From Bacillota bacterium (lineage in GTDB: Bacteria; Bacillota_G; SHA-98; UBA4971), in NCBI GenBank assembly GCA_012512055.1, contig JAAZEW010000112.1, positions 1-6,717 on the forward strand: 6,717 bases of DNA, given 5' to 3'. Positions 1-5,553 of the stretch are shown here, one piece after another. Position 1 is the first letter of the stretch, and each line of letters opens with the position of its first letter. Under the pieces are notes generated by a model. The model made no database searches. It had not been told where the DNA came from and saw nothing but the letters and a program-made list of their open reading frames with translations. The translations under genes and the position numbers were made by a program.

Positions 1-347
1 ACCCGATTTGACCTGGCATACTGCAAAGCGTCGCCATTCTGGCCAAGGGTCCTAAAGAATATCTCCAGCGCCTGTTCTTCACCTTTTGCATAGGACAGAC
101 TCCCATCACTGTCCGGGGCCGATGCAACCAGAGATGCATAATCCTCCAGCGCAATTTGATATGCCCTTTCCACTCCGTGTTCCTCAACCAGGGTAATGAG
201 AGCTTCATATTTCTCTTTTCTCGCAGTGGCCGTTCTCAGCCACAGTTCAGGATCAGGCGCGCGACTACTGATAAGAATATCCTGTTTGGCAAGGCTTTTG
301 AGTCTCTTCAACCCTCTGATAACGTCCTCAGCATTTAGTTGAACCAC
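1..347 (-). CDS. Unrecognised protein, 3' end beyond window
   Basis: I do not recognise this protein. An open frame of 115 codons runs from GTG at 347-345 to the left window edge without a stop. The GTG is preceded by AGGAGG with about 9 bases between, which supports the start; a second GTG two bases upstream is in a different frame and soon reaches a stop. The visible protein is soluble-looking and probably helical, with charged stretches around residues 7-23 and 43-70, a PDPELW motif at 31-36, an acidic/serine-rich turn near 76-85 and aromatic residues near 97-98. No signal peptide or membrane segment is seen. It lies just downstream of an intrinsic terminator and a promoter, so it may be the first gene of a separate transcription unit controlled by that leader. 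Its coding character is convincing from composition and the ribosome site; its function is unknown. Confidence 0.65.
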   Translation of the reverse strand, partial: MVQLNAEDVIRGLKRLKSLAKQDILISSRAPDPELWLRTATARKEKYEALITLVEEHGVERAYQIALEDYASLVASAPDSDGSLSYAKGEEQALEIFFRTLGQNGDALQYARSNR

Positions 348-502
348 ACGTGACCCCCTCCTGTCCTATTGTTGATAGTTATGTATCCGGCTGTTGCGCA
401 CAAGAACGCAAAAAACCGGGGCTTGCGCATTCGCTTACCCCGGTCCAATCTTTGATTCCAACGACACCCCGCCAATTCCATCCTTTGCGAAATTATCCCC
501 AT
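335..502 (-). CDS. Possible leader ORF before the left-edge gene
   Basis: A 55-codon ORF starts at ATG 502-500, with GGAGG five bases upstream, and ends at TAA 337-335, overlapping the GTG start of the next gene by 13 bases. The predicted peptide has a basic stretch (RGKRMRKPR, about residues 22-30) followed by a short hydrophobic run (FFAFLCA). The intrinsic terminator at 410-444 lies inside this frame, which is unusual for a normal gene. Two readings are possible: a translated leader whose ribosome occupancy affects the terminator, or a chance open frame across a regulatory leader. The good ribosome site is the only direct support, so this is a weak call. Confidence 0.22.
   Translation of the reverse strand: MGIISQRMELAGCRWNQRLDRGKRMRKPRFFAFLCATAGYITINNRTGGGHVWFN
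410..444 (-). terminator. Rho-independent terminator
   Basis: Read on the minus strand, ACCGGGG (444-438) pairs perfectly with CCCCGGT (421-415) across a 16-base loop that can form extra GC pairs. The stem is followed directly by a run of T (415-410, the first T being the last stem base). This is a textbook GC-rich stem with a U tract. It lies 213 bases past the stop of the membrane-protein gene and 63 bases before the GTG of the left-edge gene. It could end the upstream transcript, act as an attenuator on transcripts from the promoter near 593-601, or do both. Confidence 0.82.
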
Positions 503-592
503 GCTTTCCTCCGGTGTTTGCTGTTGTCGCATGAGGATAAAAGACATGCAAGACAGGGCGCCCCCCTTTGTATGTTAGTATACGTCATTGTT

Positions 593-601
593 ATTATACC
601 A
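593..601 (-). promoter_or_regulatory. Extended -10 promoter, minus strand
   Basis: The minus strand reads TGGTATAAT, a perfect TATAAT hexamer with an extended TGN element. The hexamer 17 bases upstream (TGATGC at 621-616) is a poor -35, as is usual for extended -10 promoters. The predicted transcript start is near 585. The element lies 56 bases beyond the membrane-protein stop and is oriented towards the terminator at 410-444 and the left-edge gene. A short inverted repeat (GTAT...ATAC, 583-570) sits at the predicted start. Confidence 0.55.
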
Positions 602-656
602 CACATAGAGGACATGCATCATTAAAACTGAAAATAAATATTATCCAAATTCCAAA

Positions 657-1097
657 TCAAGAAAGAGCTACGCCAAGCATTCCGCCTATACAACCAGCGA
701 CTATCGAAAGGATAACCCTTTTCAAACTCGTCACAGTGATTATCGCTCGAGGCGCATCCTTTACTCCGATCATGATAGCTACTATTGCAAAGATCACGCC
801 CACCAGCCCGCCGTAGATTAGCCCTCTCCTTCCGGCCCTCTTGCCTGTGTTGAACCCCCCGCATGCTATCGCCAAAAGGGTTCCTGAGAGTGCAAGAGTG
901 CCCAATGAACCTATGTCTGATGAGGTATAGAATCCGTATACTCCTATGATAAGGAAAATGATGACCATGGCAATAACGCTTGTTATGAGACCGGTAATAA
1001 TCGCAGAGAATCCGGAAGAAGTCCTGTCAAGCTCCCGGGCTTTATCTTGACTTCGAGTCCTATCAGATCCTGCCCTCCCTCGCTTTTGCAGAACCAT
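657..1097 (-). CDS. TIGR04086-family (YrzE-like) integral membrane protein
   Basis: This is a 146-residue predicted inner-membrane protein of unknown function. A basic, hydrophilic N terminus (residues 1-28, rich in R, K and D) is followed by four hydrophobic segments at about 30-57, 65-82, 93-112 and 119-145. The positively charged loop at 83-92 (NTGKRAGRRG) between segments two and three, followed by a glycine-rich third helix, fits the TIGR04086 family of Firmicutes, which usually has about 120-150 residues. The ATG start is supported by GGAGGTG five bases upstream. It follows the uracil-DNA glycosylase by 92 bases on the same strand and may be cotranscribed with it. No catalytic motif is visible. 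The family assignment rests on topology and the loop pattern recalled from the family, so it is likely but not certain. Confidence 0.72.
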   Translation of the reverse strand: MVLQKRGRAGSDRTRSQDKARELDRTSSGFSAIITGLITSVIAMVIIFLIIGVYGFYTSSDIGSLGTLALSGTLLAIACGGFNTGKRAGRRGLIYGGLVGVIFAIVAIMIGVKDAPRAIITVTSLKRVILSIVAGCIGGMLGVALS

Positions 1098-1120
1098 TTG
1101 ACCACCTCCGAAAATCCGTC

Positions 1121-1145
1121 AAGGGATCCGTCTCTGATATCCCTT
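1121..1145 (-). other. Hairpin upstream of the membrane-protein ribosome site
   Basis: AAGGGAT at 1121-1127 and ATCCCTT at 1139-1145 form a perfect 7-bp inverted repeat with an 11-base loop. In the minus-strand RNA this hairpin lies about 12 bases upstream of the GGAGG of the membrane-protein gene. No T run follows on either strand, so it is not an intrinsic terminator. TCCGTC occurs twice next to it (1115-1120 and 1127-1132). It might be a processing or stability element between the glycosylase and membrane-protein genes. Confidence 0.35.
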
Positions 1146-1189
1146 TACATAAGGATATTCCACTAGGCGGCCAATAATTACGCTATGGC

Positions 1190-2005
1190 TTATGCTTGCA
1201 AATTCTGAAAAGCCTCCTTGACCTTTTTCATGTCTTCCCAGACAGGGCGCTTCTTCGAGGGATCGCGTAAGAGAGCTGCAGGATGAAACGTAGGCATGTA
1301 AAGAATACCGTCTTTCTCATGCCACTCGCCTCTTATTCTCGTTACTTTCGCGTCCTTATCTATGAGAGTCTTCGTGGCAAGTGCACCGAGACATACGATA
1401 ATCGACGGACTTATCCTCTTGATCTGAGCATCCAGGTATGGGCTGCAAGCCAAGATCTCATCAGGGTTGGGCATGCGGTTTTTTGGAGGACGGCACTTCA
1501 CCACATTGGTGATATAAACCTCGTCTCGGGACAGACCTACAGAAGCCAGAATTTTGTCGAGCAATTGTCCTGCTGCGCCCACGAAAGGCCGCCCTTGTTT
1601 GTCTTCATCGCTGCCCGGCCCTTCGCCTACAAACATAATCTTAGCTTTGGGATTTCCCTCGCCAAATACCACATGAGTGCAGGTAGCTTTCAGGCTACAC
1701 TTGTCGCAGACATGACATGCCTCTTTCAGCGCTTCCAAGTCTTGCCCGCAATTGGGCACCTCTCCCCTGCCCTCTCTCTTTGTCTCTGGCCTGTGTTCCA
1801 TCATTTGCTCCTCGATTTGCGCCTCTTGCTGCACGACAGTACTCTGGGCAAGTTCAGGCCAAAGCGCACCTTGGATTGGGCCTGACTCGTTATTTCCGCA
1901 CTTGGCAGAGTCGTTGCCCGTATAACTAATATTATCATTGTCGGCAGCCGGTCCCTCGCCCTCGTTCCACATAGGCAAGGCTAACTGACGCCCATTATTT
2001 GGCAC
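1190..2005 (-). CDS. Family 4 (4Fe-4S) uracil-DNA glycosylase with N-terminal extension
   Basis: This enzyme removes uracil from DNA, starting base excision repair of deaminated cytosine or misincorporated dUMP. The 271-residue product carries the family 4 core at about residues 89-271. It shows motif A GEGPG followed by ED and GRPFVG (127-143), where the family more often has GEAPG. It also has the TNVVKCRPP strand (166-174) and the late HPAALLR motif (241-247). Likely iron-sulfur ligands are C100, C103, C171 and C187; the 68- and 16-residue steps match the spacing in the Thermus enzyme. The family is usually about 190-220 residues; here about 88 extra, mostly polar residues precede the core and begin with QLALPM (7-12), like a sliding-clamp-binding peptide. 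The start is GTG with GGAGG nine bases upstream; an in-frame ATG at codon 12 has no such site. It is the first gene after tRNA-Pro on this strand and precedes a membrane-protein gene. Confidence 0.93.
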   Translation of the reverse strand: MPNNGRQLALPMWNEGEGPAADNDNISYTGNDSAKCGNNESGPIQGALWPELAQSTVVQQEAQIEEQMMEHRPETKREGRGEVPNCGQDLEALKEACHVCDKCSLKATCTHVVFGEGNPKAKIMFVGEGPGSDEDKQGRPFVGAAGQLLDKILASVGLSRDEVYITNVVKCRPPKNRMPNPDEILACSPYLDAQIKRISPSIIVCLGALATKTLIDKDAKVTRIRGEWHEKDGILYMPTFHPAALLRDPSKKRPVWEDMKKVKEAFQNLQA

Positions 2006-2054
2006 GAATATTCGCCTCCAACGAGCCGCGGATATTTATTATGAGTCTACGAGG

Positions 2055-2116
2055 AAAAAACTATGTAACCAAACAGCCCTTCTCGGGCCACAGAAAAGAA
2101 GCGAGGCTCTCTTTTC
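2055..2116 (-). terminator. Tandem hairpins, weak candidate terminator beyond pyrE
   Basis: Two hairpins lie between the tRNA promoter and the glycosylase gene. The first pairs GAAAAGA-AGC (2093-2102) with GCT-c-TCTTTTC (2106-2116), ten pairs with one bulged C. The second is GCCC/GGGC (2076-2079 with 2085-2088) with a five-base loop. On the minus strand a run of six T (2060-2055) follows, but 15 bases after the second stem, so this is not a canonical terminator. It might stop pyr readthrough or shape the 5' leader of the glycosylase mRNA. Confidence 0.25.
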
Positions 2117-2179
2117 GCTCAAATGCAATATTCGCTGATGACAGCAGGAAATCCTCCTCACGTGGGTCGACGACTGCGT

Positions 2180-2208
2180 TTGACATACCATCAAACATCA
2201 CGTATACT
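2180..2208 (+). promoter_or_regulatory. Promoter of tRNA-Pro
   Basis: A perfect -35 TTGACA (2180-2185), a 17-base spacer and TATACT (2203-2208, one mismatch to TATAAT) form a near-consensus housekeeping sigma-factor promoter on the plus strand. The predicted start near 2215 would leave a leader of about 35 bases before the mature tRNA 5' end at 2251, as expected for an RNase P-processed single-tRNA transcript. Confidence 0.85.
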
Positions 2209-2250
2209 ATCCTTGTCACACATCCTTTTCTTCACATTACGGGTTCAGGT

Positions 2251-2327
2251 CGGGGCATGGCGCAGGTTGGTAGCGCGCTTGGTTCGGGACTAAGAGGTCG
2301 GCGGTTCAAGTCCGCCTGCCCCGACCA
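2251..2327 (+). tRNA. tRNA-Pro (anticodon CGG)
   Basis: The sequence folds as a complete cloverleaf. The acceptor stem is CGGGGCA/TGCCCCG (2251-2257 with 2317-2323), with discriminator A and encoded CCA at 2325-2327. The D stem is GCGC/GCGC with GGTTGGTA in the loop region. The anticodon stem is CTTGG/CTAAG with one G-U pair, and the loop TTCGGGA gives anticodon CGG at 2285-2287. The T stem is GGCGG/CCGCC with loop TTCAAGT. The C1-G72 pair with A73 is typical of bacterial proline tRNA. It reads CCG codons. The last 22 bases (2306-2327) are antisense to the 3' end of pyrE, and no plus-strand terminator is evident after it. Confidence 0.97.
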
Positions 2328-2902
2328 GTTGTTCTACTGCCCGGCTTCACAAGAGGGATTCGTCCTTCTTTACACATAGGGCAATCAGCAGCGTCCCAAG
2401 ACCTTATCTCCATGGACAACACTTGGCTTTGCTTGACTCCAAATCGAACCGCTCCGTTGCTGCGATCGACGAGGACACCGACACCTCTGACATCGGCGCC
2501 ACACTCCTCCACCAGTTGCATGACCTCTCGCACAGACCCGCCTGTGGTAATCACATCTTCAACAACGAGCACACGCTGATTCGGATGAAGTTCAAACCCA
2601 CGCCTTAGAGTCATCCGCTCATTTTCACGTTCCGCGAATATCGCAGGCACTTTAAGCTGCCTTCCTACTTCATACGAGACTATTATGCCTCCTATTGCAG
2701 GGCCAATCACAATTTCGATACCGTCATGTCTGAACTCATCTGCCAGGTGACGGGCTAATGCCTCCGTATGAGCCGGATGTTTCAAAACCTGAGCGCACTG
2801 CATATAATGATCGCTGTGTCTCCCTGAGGTAAGCACAAAGTGTCCGCTTAACAATGCGCCTGCATCCACAAAAATTCTCTGAGCCTCTTCTTTACTTAAC
2901 AC
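2306..2902 (-). CDS. pyrE: Orotate phosphoribosyltransferase
   Basis: This cytoplasmic enzyme transfers phosphoribose from PRPP to orotate to give OMP, the fifth step of UMP synthesis. The 198-residue product has a normal length. It shows the substrate-side [12 protein letters not shown] (22-33), the IGPAIGG loop (66-72), AERE (90-93) and the PRPP-binding [13 protein letters not shown] (111-123). A C-terminal CPMCKEG (174-180) and KPGSR (186-190) match one PyrE subgroup. The start is GTG 2902-2900, because AAGGTG lies six bases upstream and the family begins with LSKEEA; the frame is open 27 codons further, but that stretch only shadows pyrF. It overlaps pyrF by 11 bases, so translation is probably coupled. 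After KPGSR come eight residues (TTGRGRRT), the last six encoded antisense to tRNA-Pro, and the TGA stop lies in the tRNA T loop. Confidence 0.95.
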   Translation of the reverse strand: MLSKEEAQRIFVDAGALLSGHFVLTSGRHSDHYMQCAQVLKHPAHTEALARHLADEFRHDGIEIVIGPAIGGIIVSYEVGRQLKVPAIFAERENERMTLRRGFELHPNQRVLVVEDVITTGGSVREVMQLVEECGADVRGVGVLVDRSNGAVRFGVKQSQVLSMEIRSWDAADCPMCKEGRIPLVKPGSRTTGRGRRT

Positions 2903-3635
2903 CGGGTTCACCTTCTGCTTGTTCAATCTCTTCTGCAATTCGCTTGGCTGCGGATACCGGATCATCCGCCTGGGTGATGGCACGTCCCACGACTATGTAG
3001 TCTGCACCTCCGCTGACTGCTTCCCCAGGTGTAGTGACTCGCTTCTGATCATGTCTCGGAGTCCACTGCGGGCGGATACCCGGGGTGACGAGCTCAAACT
3101 CGGACCCGCACTCAGCCCGTATTGCTGCAGTCTCCAACGGAGAGCATATCATACCGCCTGCCCCGGCAGCCTTGGCAAGGCTTGCCCATCTTACCGATAC
3201 GTCTCTTACAGACATTCCTCTAATGAGAATGTCATCTTCGAGAATTCGCTGATCTATACTTGTTAGCACAGCAACTGCTAACACCAGCGGAGGCTGTACA
3301 CCCAAAGTATCGGCCTCTTCTCTGACCGCTTGAGTAAGAGCGGTAAGCATCCGGGTCCCGCCTGCAGCATGGGTAGTAAACATGGCGCACCCGAGCCTTG
3401 TCATGACCCGTCCTGCCGAAGCTACGGTGTTTGGTATGTCATGGAATTTCAGATCCACAAACACGGAACCTCCCAGGTCTTGAATGCGCCTTACGATTCC
3501 TGGACCGACTGCGGTATATAGTTCCATCCCAACCTTGAACAGGCCTACATGTCCCCGCAGTTTCTCCACTAAAGTCATGGCTTCATCTTCCGTATTGACG
3601 TCAAGCGCCAAAATGATCCTTTCTTTCGCTTGCAT
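2892..3635 (-). CDS. pyrF: Orotidine 5'-phosphate decarboxylase
   Basis: This cytoplasmic enzyme decarboxylates OMP to UMP, the final step of the pathway. The 247-residue product matches the bacterial group 1 enzyme. It has LALD (9-12), K34 in the FKVG strand, and the signature [10 protein letters not shown] (61-70), giving the D61-K63-D66 part of the catalytic charged network. The phosphate-side motifs TPGIRP (184-189), DQKRV (196-200) and VVGRAIT (215-221) follow. The ATG start at 3635 has GGGAGGT six bases upstream. It sits 158 bases after pyrD, the largest gap in the operon, and its end overlaps pyrE by 11 bases. All key residues are present, and no frameshift or truncation is seen. Confidence 0.97.
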   Translation of the reverse strand: MQAKERIILALDVNTEDEAMTLVEKLRGHVGLFKVGMELYTAVGPGIVRRIQDLGGSVFVDLKFHDIPNTVASAGRVMTRLGCAMFTTHAAGGTRMLTALTQAVREEADTLGVQPPLVLAVAVLTSIDQRILEDDILIRGMSVRDVSVRWASLAKAAGAGGMICSPLETAAIRAECGSEFELVTPGIRPQWTPRHDQKRVTTPGEAVSGGADYIVVGRAITQADDPVSAAKRIAEEIEQAEGEPGVK

Positions 3636-3661
3636 AGTTCAACCTCCCTTGGATATCCACT

Positions 3662-3679
3662 AAGTATGAGAAGTATGAG
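3662..3679 (-). repeat. Tandem 9-bp repeat in the pyrD-pyrF gap
   Basis: AAGTATGAG occurs twice back to back (3662-3670 and 3671-3679), reading CTCATACTT twice on the mRNA strand. It lies about 15 bases upstream of the pyrF Shine-Dalgarno sequence. The same gap (3636-3793) also has a small GGGCA/TGCCC hairpin (3738-3742 with 3754-3758) with no T run. No convincing promoter, PyrR-type attenuator or terminator was found in this gap. Confidence 0.6.
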
Positions 3680-3793
3680 TTCATTAGTTTTCGGGTGTTC
3701 TGCTCAGTCAGGTTCTGTCGGATGAACGAAGATCACCGGGCAGTTCCCAATAGTGCCCACTTTCAGACGGATAGGTTCTCCCCAGGATCCGTA

Positions 3794-4702
3794 TTACAAA
3801 ACTGCCGCCCCGATAATCTCATCTAAACCAGTATGGCCGTGTCGTTCCATATACTCCTCAATCCCCGCCTTTATCTCCATAGCCAACCTGGGATTTGCGA
3901 AAGTGCCTGTCCCAACAGAGACAGCGCTTGCCCCTACCAGAAGAAACTCAATCGCGTCCTTTGGGGACATGATGCCTCCTCCGCCTAAGATAGGGATATC
4001 CACTGCCCTGTACACTTGGTAGACCGTGCGAAGGGCTACAGGCTTGATGGCAGGGCCGGACAATCCGCCAAAGATATTTCCCAGCACCGGACGCTTTGTC
4101 TCGATATCCACTACCATCCCTTGTAAGGTGTTAATCATAGAAATGGCGTCTGCGCCTCCGGATTCCGCAGCCTTTGCTATCGCAACTATATCAGTGACAT
4201 TAGGTGACAGTTTCGGCATTACCGGGAGGCGAGTCTCGTTCTTCACAGCTTTGACTATCTCAAAAACCATGTGAGGTGCAGTCCCGAGCTGCATTCCTCC
4301 CATGTCTACGTTCGGACAAGATATGTTAATCTCAATTCCCGCCACTCCCTTGGCTTTCTCAATCATTGAAGCAACCTCAACATACTCTTTGAAGGTCCTG
4401 CCTGCGATATTGACAATCACAACAGCTCCTACGCTACGGAGCCGGGGAAGATGCTCGCCTAAGAATACATCGATACCCGGGTTTTCCAGGCCGATTGCGT
4501 TCAACATTCCGCAAGGGGTCTCGGCGATTCTTGGCGGGGGATTACCTGCCCAAGGTTCTCTTGTAGTTGCCTTGGTGATTATTGCCCCTACGTCATTAGG
4601 ATTCAGCAATCCTTCATAGCCAAACCCATATCCGAAGGTGCCTGATGCCATAACAACCGGATTGGCAAGCCTGATTCCGCCGAGGTCGACTTCGAGATTC
4701 AT
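3794..4702 (-). CDS. pyrD: Dihydroorotate dehydrogenase class 1B, catalytic subunit
   Basis: This FMN subunit oxidises dihydroorotate to orotate. Together with PyrK it forms the cytoplasmic heterotetramer that passes electrons to NAD. The product has 302 residues, typical for the class. Seen motifs are [13 protein letters not shown] (14-26), TKATT (43-47), [12 protein letters not shown] (65-76), and the catalytic-cysteine motif NISCPNV (126-132, C129); cysteine as the base is the class 1 hallmark. FMN-phosphate motifs GGGGI and GTGTF lie near the C terminus. The start is ATG 4702, which overlaps the pyrK stop as ATGA and has GGAGG six bases upstream. An ATG two codons earlier abuts the GGAGG and is unlikely. 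The adjacent pyrK confirms class 1B rather than the fumarate-linked 1A or the quinone-linked class 2. Confidence 0.96.
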   Translation of the reverse strand: MNLEVDLGGIRLANPVVMASGTFGYGFGYEGLLNPNDVGAIITKATTREPWAGNPPPRIAETPCGMLNAIGLENPGIDVFLGEHLPRLRSVGAVVIVNIAGRTFKEYVEVASMIEKAKGVAGIEINISCPNVDMGGMQLGTAPHMVFEIVKAVKNETRLPVMPKLSPNVTDIVAIAKAAESGGADAISMINTLQGMVVDIETKRPVLGNIFGGLSGPAIKPVALRTVYQVYRAVDIPILGGGGIMSPKDAIEFLLVGASAVSVGTGTFANPRLAMEIKAGIEEYMERHGHTGLDEIIGAAVL

Positions 4703-5517
4703 TTGCATCCTCCCTCCCCTGCTTCAAACTCCACCTGATCCATGGGGAAAACCGGGCCGTCACTGCAAACCTTTGCATAGTCTGTGTCACTGGCTTTGAG
4801 TCTCACTGCGCATCCCAGGCACACCCCTACTCCGCAGGCCATATTTGCTTCCAGCGACACTTCCCCGGGAATACCTCGCTCCTTGGCAAACCGCGCCACA
4901 TGTGCCATCATCTCCAAGGGGCCACAGGAGTAAATCATGTCTGCCGCCGTCTCAGCCGGTACGAGAGCCAAGAGGTCGGTTACAAGGCCTTTGTGCCCCC
5001 TGCTGCCGTCCATGGTGGCAACGTGGCATTTCGCCCCTTTCTGCTCCAGTTTTTCCAAAGCCACTAATTCCCGGGCGGTCTCAGCCCCGTACAGGACTTC
5101 CACTTCACATCCCAACTTAAGAAGGCGGTCCGCCAGATATACAAGGGGAGCGATCCCCATCCCTCCCCCCACCAGTAATACGGTGCTTCCCGCGCGGGAG
5201 AGTGTAAATCCCCTGCCAAGAGGGCCCAACCCACTCAGATGCTCTCCGGGCTTCACCTCTGCCAGTAGCGAAGTGCCCAAACCTCGGATTCTATAAAGGA
5301 TGGAAATCACCCCTTGTTCCGCATCTGCTCCGTAAAGGCTAAAAGGGCGCCTGAGCAGCGGAGACGCTGATGCAGCCTGATGGGGTTTGACCTCTGTATG
5401 GACGAATTGGCCTGGCTCGCCTTTACCTGCAATCTGTGGCGCCCTGCATTCAAGCTCATAGAGTCCGTCCCCGACTCGGTCGTTTCTAACAACTTCCGCA
5501 TTTTCCAGGAAGAACAT
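4699..5517 (-). CDS. pyrK: Dihydroorotate dehydrogenase B electron-transfer subunit
   Basis: This subunit carries FAD and a [2Fe-2S] cluster and moves electrons from PyrD-bound FMN to NAD. The 272-residue product has the ferredoxin-reductase layout. An N-terminal beta-barrel contains the FAD motif RRPFS (56-60) and RIRGLGT (76-82). A nucleotide-binding domain starts with [10 protein letters not shown] (116-125), followed by YSCGP (196-200). The C-terminal cluster motif has C228, C233, C236 and C251 (C-x4-C-x2-C-x14-C). I chose ATG 5517, which has AAGGAG 11 bases upstream; an in-frame GTG at 5529 would overlap that site. It starts 36 bases after pyrC and ends with an ATGA overlap into pyrD, so the two subunits are probably made in coupled amounts. 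Confidence 0.95.
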   Translation of the reverse strand: MFFLENAEVVRNDRVGDGLYELECRAPQIAGKGEPGQFVHTEVKPHQAASASPLLRRPFSLYGADAEQGVISILYRIRGLGTSLLAEVKPGEHLSGLGPLGRGFTLSRAGSTVLLVGGGMGIAPLVYLADRLLKLGCEVEVLYGAETARELVALEKLEQKGAKCHVATMDGSRGHKGLVTDLLALVPAETAADMIYSCGPLEMMAHVARFAKERGIPGEVSLEANMACGVGVCLGCAVRLKASDTDYAKVCSDGPVFPMDQVEFEAGEGGCK

Positions 5518-5553
5518 CTGTCGATACACTCCTTAATCCCCTTCGTCGGGCAT

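Larger units (their letters stand above)
348..656 (-). other. Intergenic region, probable transcribed leader
   Basis: This 309-base gap contains, in minus-strand order: an AT-rich stretch (about 656-622), the extended -10 promoter (601-593), an 8-bp palindrome GGGCGCCC (563-556), a possible CGACA/TGTCG long-range stem (about 522-518 with 466-462), the ribosome site and ATG of the candidate leader ORF (502), the intrinsic terminator (444-410), and the AGGAGG site of the left-edge gene (about 361-356). CACCGG near 511-506, which overlaps the leader ribosome site, could pair five bases with CCGGT of the terminator as a competing structure, but this is weak. I recognise no known riboswitch or T-box core. 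Confidence 0.45.

Noticed and set aside
417..535. Known riboswitch in the leader (c-di-GMP-I, glycine, cobalamin, SAM, T-box)
   Set aside because: Only short lookalikes were found (CGCAAAG, ACACCGGAGG). The remaining conserved cores and spacing of these classes are missing.
335..547. Longer version of the leader ORF starting at ATG 547
   Set aside because: No ribosome site precedes ATG 547, whereas GGAGG precedes ATG 502.
1283..1885. Plus-strand open frame of 200 codons opposite the glycosylase gene
   Set aside because: It is antisense to a clearly conserved enzyme, has a low-quality composition with no recognisable motif, and has no ribosome site worth noting.
2005..2014. CGAATATTCG palindrome at the glycosylase start as a LexA/SOS box
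   Set aside because: It lacks the CGAAC...GTTCG half-sites of Firmicutes LexA boxes and lies between the ribosome site and the start codon, so it is probably chance. AATATTCGC also recurs at 2127-2135 without clear meaning.
1999..2379. Plus-strand open frame of 126 codons
   Set aside because: It runs across the tRNA-Pro promoter and the tRNA itself, so it is a chance frame.
2903..2983. 27-codon N-terminal extension of pyrE, possibly a PyrF-PyrE fusion relic
   Set aside because: The stretch is an alternate frame of the conserved pyrF end. A GTG with a strong AAGGTG site at the right place matches the family N terminus, and pyrF has its own intact stop.
3636..3793. PyrR-binding attenuator between pyrD and pyrF
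   Set aside because: No terminator with a T run and no recognisable PyrR binding loop is present.
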